Positions 17,701-26,260 of a stretch of 47,464 nucleotides of DNA are shown one piece after another. The stretch is from the NCBI RefSeq assembly GCF_001591385.1, contig NZ_BCUU01000036.1:1-47464 (forward strand), read 5' to 3'. How positions within the stretch are numbered: the stretch's first letter is position 1; every line of letters starts with the position of its first letter. Source of the DNA: Variovorax soli NBRC 106424. GTDB taxonomy: Bacteria; Pseudomonadota; Gammaproteobacteria; Burkholderiales; Burkholderiaceae_C. The notes under the pieces were generated by a model. The model was not told where the DNA came from and ran no database searches. It saw only the letters and a list, made by a program, of their open reading frames with translations. Made by a program: the position numbers and the translations under genes.

Positions 17701-19428
17701 ATGACGCCCCATTCGCATGCCACAGTCCTGTCCCTCGCTGTTAGCCTGCTCTTCGCCGCGCCGGCCCAAGCCGACACCCTCAAGAAACCCGAACTCGACA
17801 AACTCGCCGCCATCGAACAAGCGACCCCGTCCGCCGACTTCCAGGCCTTCCTCGGCGCCGCCCTCAAGGCCAACCCCTCACTGCAATCAGCCGTTACCGC
17901 CTACCGCTCGAAAACGCCGCTTGCCGGCGACGACCTCGTCAACATCGGCCGCCTGCTCGGCTTGTGGAACCGGACGCACAGCCAGGGCGCCGTGCTCGCC
18001 ATGCTGGAGAAGATGGTCGAACTGCCGACGGTTCGCGACGACAAGGTGCCGCCGCACCAGAACCCCGCCATCATTGCGTTCGGCGCGCTGGTCGAAGGCG
18101 CCGCGCGGGACTTCGGCCTCGCTTACCGCAACGTCGAAAACCGCATCTTCGAAGTGAAGCTGCCGGGTCGCGGCAGCGATGAGTTCGGCATCCTGACGCA
18201 CGCCGACGTGGTGCCCGTGACCGCCGACGAGTGGGTGCTGGACGACGGCCGCAGGATCGATCCGTTCAAGGTCACGCGTGTGGGCAATCTGCTCTATGGC
18301 CGCGGCACGATCGACGACAAGGGATCGATCGCGGCAACGCTGTTCGCGATGAAAGCCGTCAAGGAGAGCGGCCTGCCGATCGACCGGACGATCCGCCTGA
18401 TGATCGAGACCACCGAAGAGACCGGTGGCGACGCGATGAAGTACTACCGCGAAAAGACGCCGCTGCCAGACTACAACATCGTGCTCGACAGCAAGTACCC
18501 GGCGGTCGTGGCCGAGAAGGGCTCCGGCGCGGTGAAGGTTTTCTTTCCCGCCGAGCCCACCGGCGCGAACACCACGGGTATCACGGCCATGGCCGGCGCC
18601 GCCGCGGCCAATGCCGTGCCGCAGACCGCCACCGCCACGCTCAGGGGTGGTGACCTGGCCGCTGCAGCGGCCAGGCTCGAAGCTGCCAAGTCGGACTTCC
18701 TGCGCAAATACGAAACGCAAGGCGGCAAGTTCGCGATCGACATCACCCCGGCCGCGGACAGCCTGGCCGTGAAGGTGACGGGCGTTTCGGCCCACGGATC
18801 GCGGCCGGAAGAAGGCGTGAACCCGCTGCCTCGCCTCGGATTGTTCTTGCGCGAGGCCGGCATTCCGCTCGCGGACAACCACTACGCGAAGGCGTTGCGC
18901 TACCTGGACGACCTGTACGGCACGGGCTACCTCGGCGAGAAGATGGGCGTGGGCTACCGGGATGACTTCATGGGCCCGCTCACGATATCGCCCAACCTGA
19001 TCCGCGAGCGCGACGGAAAGCTGGAAGTCACTGCCAATGCGCGCATGCCGCGCGGCCGCACGCCAGAGGCGCTCGTGGAATCCGTGAAGGGCAAGATCGA
19101 CGCCTGGGCTGCGGCGAACCATGTGAAGCTGGAGGTCAGCTACGAGCAGGGCAACTGGATGGCGCGCGATCCGAAGGGCGCGTGGCTGTCGACGCTGCTC
19201 AACGTGTTCGGCGACACCACGGGCCTGGAGGCGAAGCCCGTGGCCACGGCGGGCAGCACCACCGCGAAGCTGATGCCCAACGCGATCAACTTCGGGCCCG
19301 CGATGCCGGGCAAGAAGTACACCGCGCACAACGCCAAGGAATACAAGGAGGTGCAGGACCTCGATGCGGACATGCAGATGTTCACCGAGATGCTGGTGCG
19401 CATCGGCAACCTCAAGCAGATGCAGTGA
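17701..19428 (+). CDS. Secreted M20-family metallopeptidase (dipeptidase)
   Basis: 575 aa with a signal peptide (LSLAVSLLFAAPAQA). M20 zinc ligands can be read: THADVVP (His167), GTIDDKGS (Asp205), ETTEETGG with the general-base/ligand pair Glu239-Glu240, LDSKYP (Asp263), and a C-terminal His in KYTAHNAKEY. Large M20 members of this type are dipeptidases of the PepV kind. The ATG at 17701 has CCGGAG six bases upstream; a GTG one codon earlier is also in frame. The TGA overlaps the GTG start of the following M16 gene, indicating translational coupling. Confidence 0.9.
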   Translation: MTPHSHATVLSLAVSLLFAAPAQADTLKKPELDKLAAIEQATPSADFQAFLGAALKANPSLQSAVTAYRSKTPLAGDDLVNIGRLLGLWNRTHSQGAVLAMLEKMVELPTVRDDKVPPHQNPAIIAFGALVEGAARDFGLAYRNVENRIFEVKLPGRGSDEFGILTHADVVPVTADEWVLDDGRRIDPFKVTRVGNLLYGRGTIDDKGSIAATLFAMKAVKESGLPIDRTIRLMIETTEETGGDAMKYYREKTPLPDYNIVLDSKYPAVVAEKGSGAVKVFFPAEPTGANTTGITAMAGAAAANAVPQTATATLRGGDLAAAAARLEAAKSDFLRKYETQGGKFAIDITPAADSLAVKVTGVSAHGSRPEEGVNPLPRLGLFLREAGIPLADNHYAKALRYLDDLYGTGYLGEKMGVGYRDDFMGPLTISPNLIRERDGKLEVTANARMPRGRTPEALVESVKGKIDAWAAANHVKLEVSYEQGNWMARDPKGAWLSTLLNVFGDTTGLEAKPVATAGSTTAKLMPNAINFGPAMPGKKYTAHNAKEYKEVQDLDADMQMFTEMLVRIGNLKQMQ

Positions 19429-20741
19429 AAGCCCCTGGTTCGCCCACCATCGCCCTTCGCACGCTTGCGAACGGGGTGCGGCTGCTCGCCGTACCCATGC
19501 CCCACGTGCGCAGTGCCAGTGTGGGCGTGTTCATTCGCGTCGGCTCGCGCGATGAAACCCCGGCCACGAACGGTATCGGCCATGTCCTCGAGCACATGGC
19601 GTTCAAAGGGACCGCCACCCGTTCCGTGCAGGCCATCAACCTGGAGGCAGAGCGGCTGGGCGCGGACGTCAACGCATTCGCCAGCAAGGACACCACCGGC
19701 TACTTCATGACCGGCCTGGGCCGGCACGCGGAGCAGCTGCTGCAGATGACGGCCGACATCGTGCTGAACAGCACATTCCCCGAAGACGAACTTCGGCGAG
19801 AACTGGAGGTCATCCGCCATGAAGCCATCGAATACGAGGAAGACCCGGAGGACACCTCCAGCGAGCTGCTCGACCGCGCCATCTGGGGCGATGACCCGAT
19901 GGGCATGCCGGTGATCGGCACGGTCCGGAACATCGAAGGCTTCACCCGGCAGGATCTGGTGCGGCACGTCCAGTCCCACCACGTCGCAGAGAAGACCGTC
20001 GTCGCGGCGGCCGGGAATTTCGATGTCGAAGCCTGGCTGGCGCTCGCAGGGCAGCTCTTTTCCGCCATGCCCTCGGCCCAGCTGCCTGAACCGCCGCCGC
20101 CAAAGCCCGGGAAGTACATGGGCACGGCCGTGGCGCGGCGCTTTTCGCAGGTGTCTCAGGTCTTCCTGAACATCGCTTATCCGTTGGCGCCTGCGCGGGA
20201 GGAAGAAATCCCCCAGCAGCGTTGGCGCCTTGCGGCGGCGCTGGCGGTCAACCTGTTTGGCGGCGGGATGTCGGCGCCCCTGGTCGACAGGGTCCGCGAG
20301 CAGCTCGGCCTGGCCTACACGACGCATTCCACGATGGACGCCGGCGACGTCTGGGCCAACTTCGTCATTCATGCGGTCACCACCCCGGACAAGCTCGACG
20401 AGCTTGTGTCGTCGACGGCCGTTTTGCTGCGCGAGCAGGCGACGAAGATCGATCCGGTACACCTGGAGCGGGCGAAGAACCAATTGATCGTGTCGCGCGT
20501 GCGCGCCGGAGAGCGGACCTACGCGGCGATGGAGCAGGCCGTCGAGGAGCTCTTTGCCAGCGCAACCGTGACGCCTGTTGCCGATGCGATCGCGGCGATC
20601 GAGAGCATCCACGCAGCAGAGGTGCAGGCGGTCTTCGAGCGAATGCTGGCCAACCCTCCCGCGGTGGCGATGGCCGGCAAAGGCGCTGGCGTACGAACGG
20701 CGCGGCAGTTGGCAGCGCGCCTGGTCGCCGGCGTCCGCTAA
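19425..20741 (+). CDS. M16-family zinc peptidase (processing-peptidase type)
   Basis: 438 aa. The inverted zinc motif HVLEH lies at 53-57 (His53, Glu56, His57) with the third ligand Glu133 in RHEAIEYEED. The substrate-binding R/Y region appears as FGGGMSAPLVDRVREQLGLAY in the second half. This is a single catalytic M16B-type subunit without a visible signal peptide. The start is the GTG overlapping the TGA of the M20 gene (GTGA); no ATG lies upstream in frame near the junction. The pairing suggests a shared role in peptide degradation. Confidence 0.9.
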   Translation: MKAPGSPTIALRTLANGVRLLAVPMPHVRSASVGVFIRVGSRDETPATNGIGHVLEHMAFKGTATRSVQAINLEAERLGADVNAFASKDTTGYFMTGLGRHAEQLLQMTADIVLNSTFPEDELRRELEVIRHEAIEYEEDPEDTSSELLDRAIWGDDPMGMPVIGTVRNIEGFTRQDLVRHVQSHHVAEKTVVAAAGNFDVEAWLALAGQLFSAMPSAQLPEPPPPKPGKYMGTAVARRFSQVSQVFLNIAYPLAPAREEEIPQQRWRLAAALAVNLFGGGMSAPLVDRVREQLGLAYTTHSTMDAGDVWANFVIHAVTTPDKLDELVSSTAVLLREQATKIDPVHLERAKNQLIVSRVRAGERTYAAMEQAVEELFASATVTPVADAIAAIESIHAAEVQAVFERMLANPPAVAMAGKGAGVRTARQLAARLVAGVR

Positions 20742-20775
20742 AGGATCGAACTCGGCCGAGTCGAGGCCGCGTCGT

Positions 20776-21147
20776 CTATTTGAGGCAAGCGGTCTGGATG
20801 GCCGACCAGGTGTCCTCGGCATGGGCGATCGCCGTGTCCAAGGCGGCCACGACGGGCATGGCCGCCGCCCGGTCCTCGGCTGCGAGGGCCGGCGCGAGCT
20901 CCAGCTCCAGCAGCTCGTTGATCCGCCCCAGCTGATCGGACATCAATGCCCGCAAAGGCTCGATCGAGGCCGGGTCGGCGTGGCGCTGGAGGATGAGGGC
21001 GTCGATTTCCTCGAACAGGTCCAGCACATGCCCCAGCCGCTCGGCAAAGTCGAAGGCCGACTCGCGGGCCCAGGCCAGGCGCGAGCCCTCGACGGTGCGC
21101 TGCACCTCTTCGAGCTTGCTGCGAAGACCGGAAAGCGAGGCTTCCAT
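20776..21147 (-). CDS. Helical hypothetical protein
   Basis: 123-aa, Leu/Glu/Ala-rich protein that should be nearly all alpha-helix (ASLSGLRSKLEEVQRTVEG, RINELLELELAPALAAEDRA). It has no signal or membrane segment and only one Cys near the C-terminus. It was not recognised. It is convergent with the M16 peptidase with 34 bp between stops. Confidence 0.6.
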   Translation of the reverse strand: MEASLSGLRSKLEEVQRTVEGSRLAWARESAFDFAERLGHVLDLFEEIDALILQRHADPASIEPLRALMSDQLGRINELLELELAPALAAEDRAAAMPVVAALDTAIAHAEDTWSAIQTACLK

Positions 21148-21277
21148 CTGCACCTGCGGGTTGCACCCAGGGATTGGCCCGCTGGGAGGCTACTGCGGCG
21201 GGCAGTACCGCACAAGCCGTTGATTGCAACTCGAAGAAAAAGGCGCGTGCTCGACATCCCGCGCCCGGCAGGCTTCG

Positions 21278-22588
21278 TCAATCGCCCCTGGCGATGTCCT
21301 GGGTAATGCGCAGGAACTTCTCGACGTCGGCCACGGAATGGCAGTGCAGGGGCGACACGCGCACGGTCCCCGCGAGGCCGAAGGATTCGAGCATGCGCCT
21401 GGAGTAGATGCTGGTGGCGACCCGCTCGTAGACCGTCACCCCGCGCCTGGCGTACTCCACCACGGCCTGCGTGCAGTCGATGCGGTCGAAGCCGATGCCC
21501 AGGATCAGGTCGCGCCGGGTCAGGTCATCGTGGTCGAGGAAGACGCTGACGCCTTCCAGCTTGCGCATGCCGGCCACGTTCTCGTTGCCGTCGAGCAGCA
21601 GCGCCAGCAGTGCGCGCTCGTGCAACTCGATGTGCGTGATGCCCGCGGTGAACAGCGCGCGGCGATCTGTGGTGATGGCGTCGCCCACGAACTGGCTGCC
21701 CAGCCAGCACACGTAGTCGACGATCTCGGTGAGAACCGCAAACTGCCACGGCGCGGCGCTGCCCAGGTCCCAGTAGTCGGGCTTCTTGCCCGCGAGCTTG
21801 TGGTGCGGCAGCACGGACGCGCGCTCGGACAGCCACGACAGGCCCGATCCCCGGCAGCCGAAGAACTTGTAGGGCGCGAGGTTGATGCCGTCCACCGGCG
21901 TCTTCTGCAGGTCGATCAGGCCGTGCGGCGCGTGCTGCACCGCGTCCGCCAGGATGTAGAGATCCGGCTTGATCTCGCGCGCACCGCGCACGATCGCTTC
22001 CATGTCGAGCTTGGCGCCCGAGATGTTCGATGCGTAAATGACGTTGAGCACGCTGGTGTTCTCGTCGACCAGCCGCAGGATCTCGTCCACGTCCACCCCG
22101 CCGGTGGCCGGGTTGCTCCTGGCAACGCGCAGCTCGCGGCCCAGGCGCTGCGCGTACAGGCTCATCGCATCGAAGGCCGATGGATGTTCGAGCACGGTCG
22201 TGACCATGTTGGTGCCCGGTACGTTCTCGGCCACCGCACGCACCATGTCGAACATGGCGCCCGAGGCGCTGAGCGAGGCGTACACGCTGCCGCCCTGGGC
22301 GTTCAGGATCGTGCGCAGGTCGGCGCACCCCTTGGCCTGGATGTCCTGCAACTCCACCGCGGTGGCGTGAATGCGCTCTGCGTTGTCGGGAATGGCGTCG
22401 ACCTGCGCGAAGCGCTCGGCCGCGGCCTTCAGGCGAAAGGAGCCCCCGGCGTTGTCGAAGTACAGGCGCTCGCGGCCGTGATGGTCGTGGTCGACCTGGA
22501 GGAAGCGCGCCTTCACCTCGCGCATCAGCGCGTCGGAAAACAGCTGGCCGCGGGCGAGCTTCGGAAGAAGTGCTTGATCGGTGCCCAT
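21278..22588 (-). CDS. PLP-dependent aminotransferase class V-type enzyme
   Basis: 436-aa fold-type I PLP enzyme. The start of the core is YFDNAGGSFRLKAAAERF. The PLP-binding Asp is in ILADAVQHAPHG and the Schiff-base Lys is in APYKFFGCRGSG. It resembles the cysteine desulfurase/kynureninase/isopenicillin-N-epimerase group but I cannot name the substrate. It lies 4 bp downstream of an amino-acid-type binding-protein gene on the same strand. The pair probably takes up and transforms the same amino acid or derivative. Confidence 0.85.
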   Translation of the reverse strand: MGTDQALLPKLARGQLFSDALMREVKARFLQVDHDHHGRERLYFDNAGGSFRLKAAAERFAQVDAIPDNAERIHATAVELQDIQAKGCADLRTILNAQGGSVYASLSASGAMFDMVRAVAENVPGTNMVTTVLEHPSAFDAMSLYAQRLGRELRVARSNPATGGVDVDEILRLVDENTSVLNVIYASNISGAKLDMEAIVRGAREIKPDLYILADAVQHAPHGLIDLQKTPVDGINLAPYKFFGCRGSGLSWLSERASVLPHHKLAGKKPDYWDLGSAAPWQFAVLTEIVDYVCWLGSQFVGDAITTDRRALFTAGITHIELHERALLALLLDGNENVAGMRKLEGVSVFLDHDDLTRRDLILGIGFDRIDCTQAVVEYARRGVTVYERVATSIYSRRMLESFGLAGTVRVSPLHCHSVADVEKFLRITQDIARGD

Positions 22589-22592
22589 CGCG

Positions 22593-23489
22593 TCAGACGC
22601 CCTTGTTGTTGGGGTTCTTGTAGATCTCGCGCACCGCGTCGGACATCGGGAAGTTGAGATTCGCGTTCTTGGGCGGAATGGGCGAGAGGAACCACTTGGC
22701 GTAGAGCTGCTCGATGGCGCCCGACTTCATCAGGCCGGCGACGGTCTCGTCCACCAGCGCCTTGAACTGCGGATCGTCCTTGCGCAGCATGATCCCGTAG
22801 GGCTCCTGGCGCAGCGACTCCTTCAGGATCTTGTAGTCGCCGGGGTTGGGCGCATTGGCAATCATGCCGGCGAGCTGCACGTCGTCGAGCACGTAGGCAT
22901 CGGCACGGCCGGTGGACAGCAGCAGGAAGCCGTCGGAGGTGTCCTTGCCCGGCAGCTCGTTCGCCTCGATGCTGCCGCTCTTGCGCGCGCCGCGCAGCAG
23001 CTGGATCGAGGTGCTGCCCGCAACGGTTGCCACGTTCTTGCCGTTGAGGTCGGCCAGGGTGTTGATGCCCGAGGCCTTCTTCACGGCGGCGGTGATGTTG
23101 GTGACGAAGTGGCTGGGCGCGAAGTCGACCTGCTGCTGGCGCTGCGTGCTGTTGGTGGTGGTGGCGCAGTCCAGGTCGACGGTGCCGTTCTGGAGCAGCG
23201 GGATCCGGTTGGTCGAGTTGAGCATGACGTACTGCACCTCGACCTTCGGCAGGCCCAGCTTGGCTTTCACGGCATCCACGATCTTCAGGCAGATGTCGGT
23301 GGTGAAGCCAATGGGCGCGGCGTCCGCACTGAGCTTATACGAAAACGGAATCTGGCTTTCGCGGGCGCCGATCTGGATCGTGCCGCTCTCCTTGATCTTC
23401 TGCAGCGTGCCTCCGCTCTGGGCGCTGGCGGCGCCGCAGCACAGGGCCAGCGCAAGTCCGAACATGAGGGGCCGCTTCTGGAAGTTCAT
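22593..23489 (-). CDS. Amino-acid ABC transporter substrate-binding protein (GltI-like)
   Basis: 298-aa periplasmic protein with signal MNFQKRPLMFGLALALCCGAASA. The SBP_bac_3 fold begins GTLQKIKESGTIQIGARES and contains VDLDCATTTNSTQRQQQVDFA and GKNVATVAGSTS, typical of glutamate/aspartate-type binding proteins. No permease or ATPase is encoded nearby, so it must share a transporter encoded elsewhere or serve as an orphan binding protein. AAGGA lies upstream of the ATG. It is divergent from the LysR gene at 23617. Confidence 0.9.
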   Translation of the reverse strand: MNFQKRPLMFGLALALCCGAASAQSGGTLQKIKESGTIQIGARESQIPFSYKLSADAAPIGFTTDICLKIVDAVKAKLGLPKVEVQYVMLNSTNRIPLLQNGTVDLDCATTTNSTQRQQQVDFAPSHFVTNITAAVKKASGINTLADLNGKNVATVAGSTSIQLLRGARKSGSIEANELPGKDTSDGFLLLSTGRADAYVLDDVQLAGMIANAPNPGDYKILKESLRQEPYGIMLRKDDPQFKALVDETVAGLMKSGAIEQLYAKWFLSPIPPKNANLNFPMSDAVREIYKNPNNKGV

Positions 23490-23616
23490 GGCAGGGATTC
23501 CTTGCAATTCGATGAGGGTGGTTCGGGGCGCATCTTCGATGCCACGATGAATTTCCAAAAGCGATTTTTTGTGATCGAATTGCATGAACAAAAGTGTTTT
23601 GTAGAACCCTCCCGTG
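23490..23616. promoter_or_regulatory. Divergent LysR/binding-protein control region
   Basis: 127 bp between two divergent starts, AT-rich in its middle (TTTCCAAAAGCGATTTTTTGTGATCG) compared with the flanks. LysR regulators normally bind such regions to control both their own gene and the divergent target. No single palindrome stands out. Confidence 0.45.
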
Positions 23617-24537
23617 ATGACCTTCAAGCAGCTCGAAGCGCTGTACTGGATCGCCCGGCTCGGCGGCTTCGCGCAGGCGGCCAGCCACCTCCATACCTCG
23701 CAGTCGGCCATTTCCAAGCGCGTGCACGAGCTGGAACAACTGTTCGACACCGAGCTGTTCGACCGCAGCCAGCGCGCCGCCCGCTTGACGGAAAAAGGCG
23801 AGGAAATGTTCCTGCTCGCCGGCAAGCTCCTGGAGCAGCGCGACGCCGCCGTGGAGCAGTTCGGCAAGCCCGGCGTCCTGGAGCGCCGAATCCGCCTCGG
23901 CGTGACCGAACTGAGCGCCATGACGTGGCTGCCGCGATTGATCGGCCTGATCCAGCAGCACTACCCCAAGGTGATCCTCGAGCCCGACGTGGACGACAGC
24001 CTGCAACTGCGCGACAAGCTGCTGGCCGACCAGCTCGACCTGGCCATCGTGCCGGAGACCTTTGCCGACGCACGCCTGCCGCACAAGGTGGTCGGTCAGG
24101 TGACGAGTGCCTGGATGTGCAAGCCCGGTGTGGTCAGCGCAGGCAGCCCCATCCGGCTGCACGAACTGGCGCGGCACCGCATGCTGGTGCAGGGCCCCAA
24201 CTCGGGCACCGGTCGCGCCTACGATGCGTGGCTGAAGGAGCAGGGCGTGCAGCCGGCCAGCGCGATCGTGGTGAGCAACCTGGTGGCGCTGACCGGGCTC
24301 ACCGTGTCGGGCCTTGGCGTGAGCTATCTGCCGCGCGAGTGCCTGCAGCCGCTGGTGACCGCGGGCATGCTCGCGGAGCTCGACGTGGTGCCAGCCCTTC
24401 CCGTGGTGCGCTACGTGGCCATGCAGAAGGGCACCCACCGCAGCGCGCTCACTTCGTCCATCGTGATGCTCGCGCAGGAAAGCTGCGACTTCACGCGGAT
24501 GTTCCAGGCGCAGATGGCGGCTCCGCTGCCTGGTTAG
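23617..24537 (+). CDS. LysR-family transcriptional regulator
   Basis: 306 aa. The HTH reads FKQLEALYWIARLGGFAQAASHLHTSQSAISKRV (residues ~3-36), followed by the LysR effector domain (RRIRLGVTELSAMTWLPRL...). The ATG at 23617 is preceded in frame by a GTG at 23614. The gene is divergent from the binding-protein/PLP-enzyme pair, its probable target. The stop overlaps the convergent hypothetical gene by 4 bp. Confidence 0.94.
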   Translation: MTFKQLEALYWIARLGGFAQAASHLHTSQSAISKRVHELEQLFDTELFDRSQRAARLTEKGEEMFLLAGKLLEQRDAAVEQFGKPGVLERRIRLGVTELSAMTWLPRLIGLIQQHYPKVILEPDVDDSLQLRDKLLADQLDLAIVPETFADARLPHKVVGQVTSAWMCKPGVVSAGSPIRLHELARHRMLVQGPNSGTGRAYDAWLKEQGVQPASAIVVSNLVALTGLTVSGLGVSYLPRECLQPLVTAGMLAELDVVPALPVVRYVAMQKGTHRSALTSSIVMLAQESCDFTRMFQAQMAAPLPG

Positions 24538-25259
24538 CCGGTCTCACGCCTGGCGTGGGCCAGCAAGGCCTTTGCGGCTTCGATCCGCAAGGCCATGGGC
24601 ACCGATTCGTCGTTCATGACGCGTCTCAGGAAGCGCTCCGCGTCGGCGCTCCCTTGTCCGGAGGCGGCCGCTTCGGGCAAGCCGGACCGCGTCGAGTCAG
24701 CCGTCACGTCCTCCAGGACGCCAAGCTGGCCCCGCGCGGCTTCGAAGTCGATTTGCCGGATGGGATCGAGCGTGCGCAGAAGCGCTGCCTGGCCTTCGCT
24801 GCTCGGTGGAAGGTCCAGCCACGGCGTATCGGCAAACACCGAAGCCAGGTCGGGCGCCAGGAACGCCGACCAGCGGTCCGGGCCGGTCTCCAGGGGCGGC
24901 GCGGGCGGGAGCTGCGCCGCATCGGCGATCAGGCGTACCTGGGCCGATCCGACGTCCGGCAGATACCGCGCACGCAGGCCCCGCAGGAAAAGCTCGCCAG
25001 CACTCGGCAAGGTCGGCGAAGCAAGGGAGAACCACAGCTGCAATGCATCGACGCCTGAGACCGCGATGGCCGGGGCAGGAAAGCCGAGGTCCGCTTGGAC
25101 GCCCGTCCAGACCGAGGACAGCTGGGCCCACCCCGCGGGTGGCCTCAGCTCCAGCACCAGGACCCGAACGCCCACGGCGGTCGCTGGGGCCGCATCGTGC
25201 GCGGCGGCGCTCGCACCCAGTCCGTACAGGCGATCGAGTTCGAACTGCAATGGGTTCAT
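24534..25259 (-). CDS. Hypothetical protein
   Basis: 241 aa, cytoplasmic by composition. The N-terminal part is beta-rich and hydrophobic (VGVRVLVLELRPPAGWAQLSSVWTGVQADLGFPAPAIAV), followed by a Pro/Leu-rich centre. The C-terminal helix (AERFLRRVMNDESVPMALRIEAAKALLAHA) looks like a short armadillo-type helix pair. No family was recognised. Codon use matches the neighbours. It is convergent with LysR. Confidence 0.7.
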   Translation of the reverse strand: MNPLQFELDRLYGLGASAAAHDAAPATAVGVRVLVLELRPPAGWAQLSSVWTGVQADLGFPAPAIAVSGVDALQLWFSLASPTLPSAGELFLRGLRARYLPDVGSAQVRLIADAAQLPPAPPLETGPDRWSAFLAPDLASVFADTPWLDLPPSSEGQAALLRTLDPIRQIDFEAARGQLGVLEDVTADSTRSGLPEAAASGQGSADAERFLRRVMNDESVPMALRIEAAKALLAHARRETG

Positions 25260-25317
25260 GCCGACATGCTAGTCGACCGGCCTTGCCTGATGTCCGCGAG
25301 TGCCGGCTTGCCAACCC

Positions 25318-26145
25318 TCAACGCGCCTGGTCCTGATACCCCAGCATCGCACTGATCGACGCGGCTTCTCGCTGCACGGCCTTCGCGACCGGCCCGCCCA
25401 CCGCGGCATCGAAGCCGCCCGTCGCCCCCAGCGCGGTCAGCACGGCGCACACGCGCCCGGTGTGGTCGTGCAGCGGCGCAGACACCGCGCTGATGCCACG
25501 CAAGTTGGTGTCGCGCACCGAGGCGCAGCCGGCCTTGCGCACGGCCTGGCGCAGCGCCTCGATGGGGTCCTTGCCGGCCAGCGAGGCGCGCTGCTCGGGC
25601 GAGGCATGCGACAGCTCCTCCGAAGCCATGGCCTGCACCGCGCGCTCGTCCAGGTAGGCGAGGAAGGCGCGGCCCGTGGCCGACCAGAGCAGCGGCAGCA
25701 CCGAGCCGACCCGCACGTTCACGGTCACCGGCAGGCCCGGTTCCTCGAAGCGCACGATGGTCGGGCCCTTGTTGCCCATCACCGCGATGAAGCAGGTGAT
25801 CTCCAGCGTCTCGCGCAGGCGCACGAGCGCCGGCTCCGCGGCGCGGATCGGGTCGGCCTGGCGCATGGCCGCCATGCCGATGCGGATGGCTTCGGGGCCC
25901 AGGAAGTACTGCTGCGTGCCCGCGTCCTGCGAGACCAGCCCTTCCTCGGCCAGGCTGGCCAGGTACCGGTGCACCTTGGCCGGCGGCTCCTGCACGTGGG
26001 CCGACAGGGCGGTCAAGGTGGCACGGCCCCCGAGGTCGGCCAGGCCCTTGAGTACGGCCATGCCGGTTTCGGCGGCCTGTACGCGCTGGCGGCGCTCGCG
26101 TGGTCGGTCGGTGCCGGGAAGAGGAGGGGAGTCTTGGCGAGGCAT
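25318..26145 (-). CDS. IclR-family transcriptional regulator
   Basis: 275 aa. The winged HTH at about residues 25-85 includes VLKGLADLGGRATLTALSAHVQEPPAKVHRYLASLAEEGLV. The IclR effector domain follows, with LRETLEITCFIAVMGNKGPTIVRFEEPG and DTNLRGISAVSAPLHDHTGRVCAVLTALG. ATG at 26145; a TTG three codons earlier is also in frame. It is divergent from the Bug-P450-hydrolase operon with 115 bp between starts and is its likely regulator. Confidence 0.94.
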   Translation of the reverse strand: MPRQDSPPLPGTDRPRERRQRVQAAETGMAVLKGLADLGGRATLTALSAHVQEPPAKVHRYLASLAEEGLVSQDAGTQQYFLGPEAIRIGMAAMRQADPIRAAEPALVRLRETLEITCFIAVMGNKGPTIVRFEEPGLPVTVNVRVGSVLPLLWSATGRAFLAYLDERAVQAMASEELSHASPEQRASLAGKDPIEALRQAVRKAGCASVRDTNLRGISAVSAPLHDHTGRVCAVLTALGATGGFDAAVGGPVAKAVQREAASISAMLGYQDQAR

Positions 26146-26198
26146 GCGGGGCAAGGGAAATCGGTGGACGGGATTGTCAGGGTTAGCCTGGATTCTGA

Positions 26199-26229
26199 AA
26201 TTACGCTATGCGGATAAGAATTACGCAAT
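26199..26229. promoter_or_regulatory. Candidate IclR operator: direct repeat AATTACGCWAT
   Basis: AATTACGCTAT (26199-26209) and AATTACGCAAT (26219-26229) are spaced exactly 20 bp apart, two helical turns. They lie in the divergent IclR/Bug intergenic region, in a locally AT-rich patch that should also contain the promoters. Assignment to IclR is by position only. Confidence 0.5.
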
Positions 26230-26260
26230 AGATGAACACCCGACCTTAAGGAAGAGTCCC

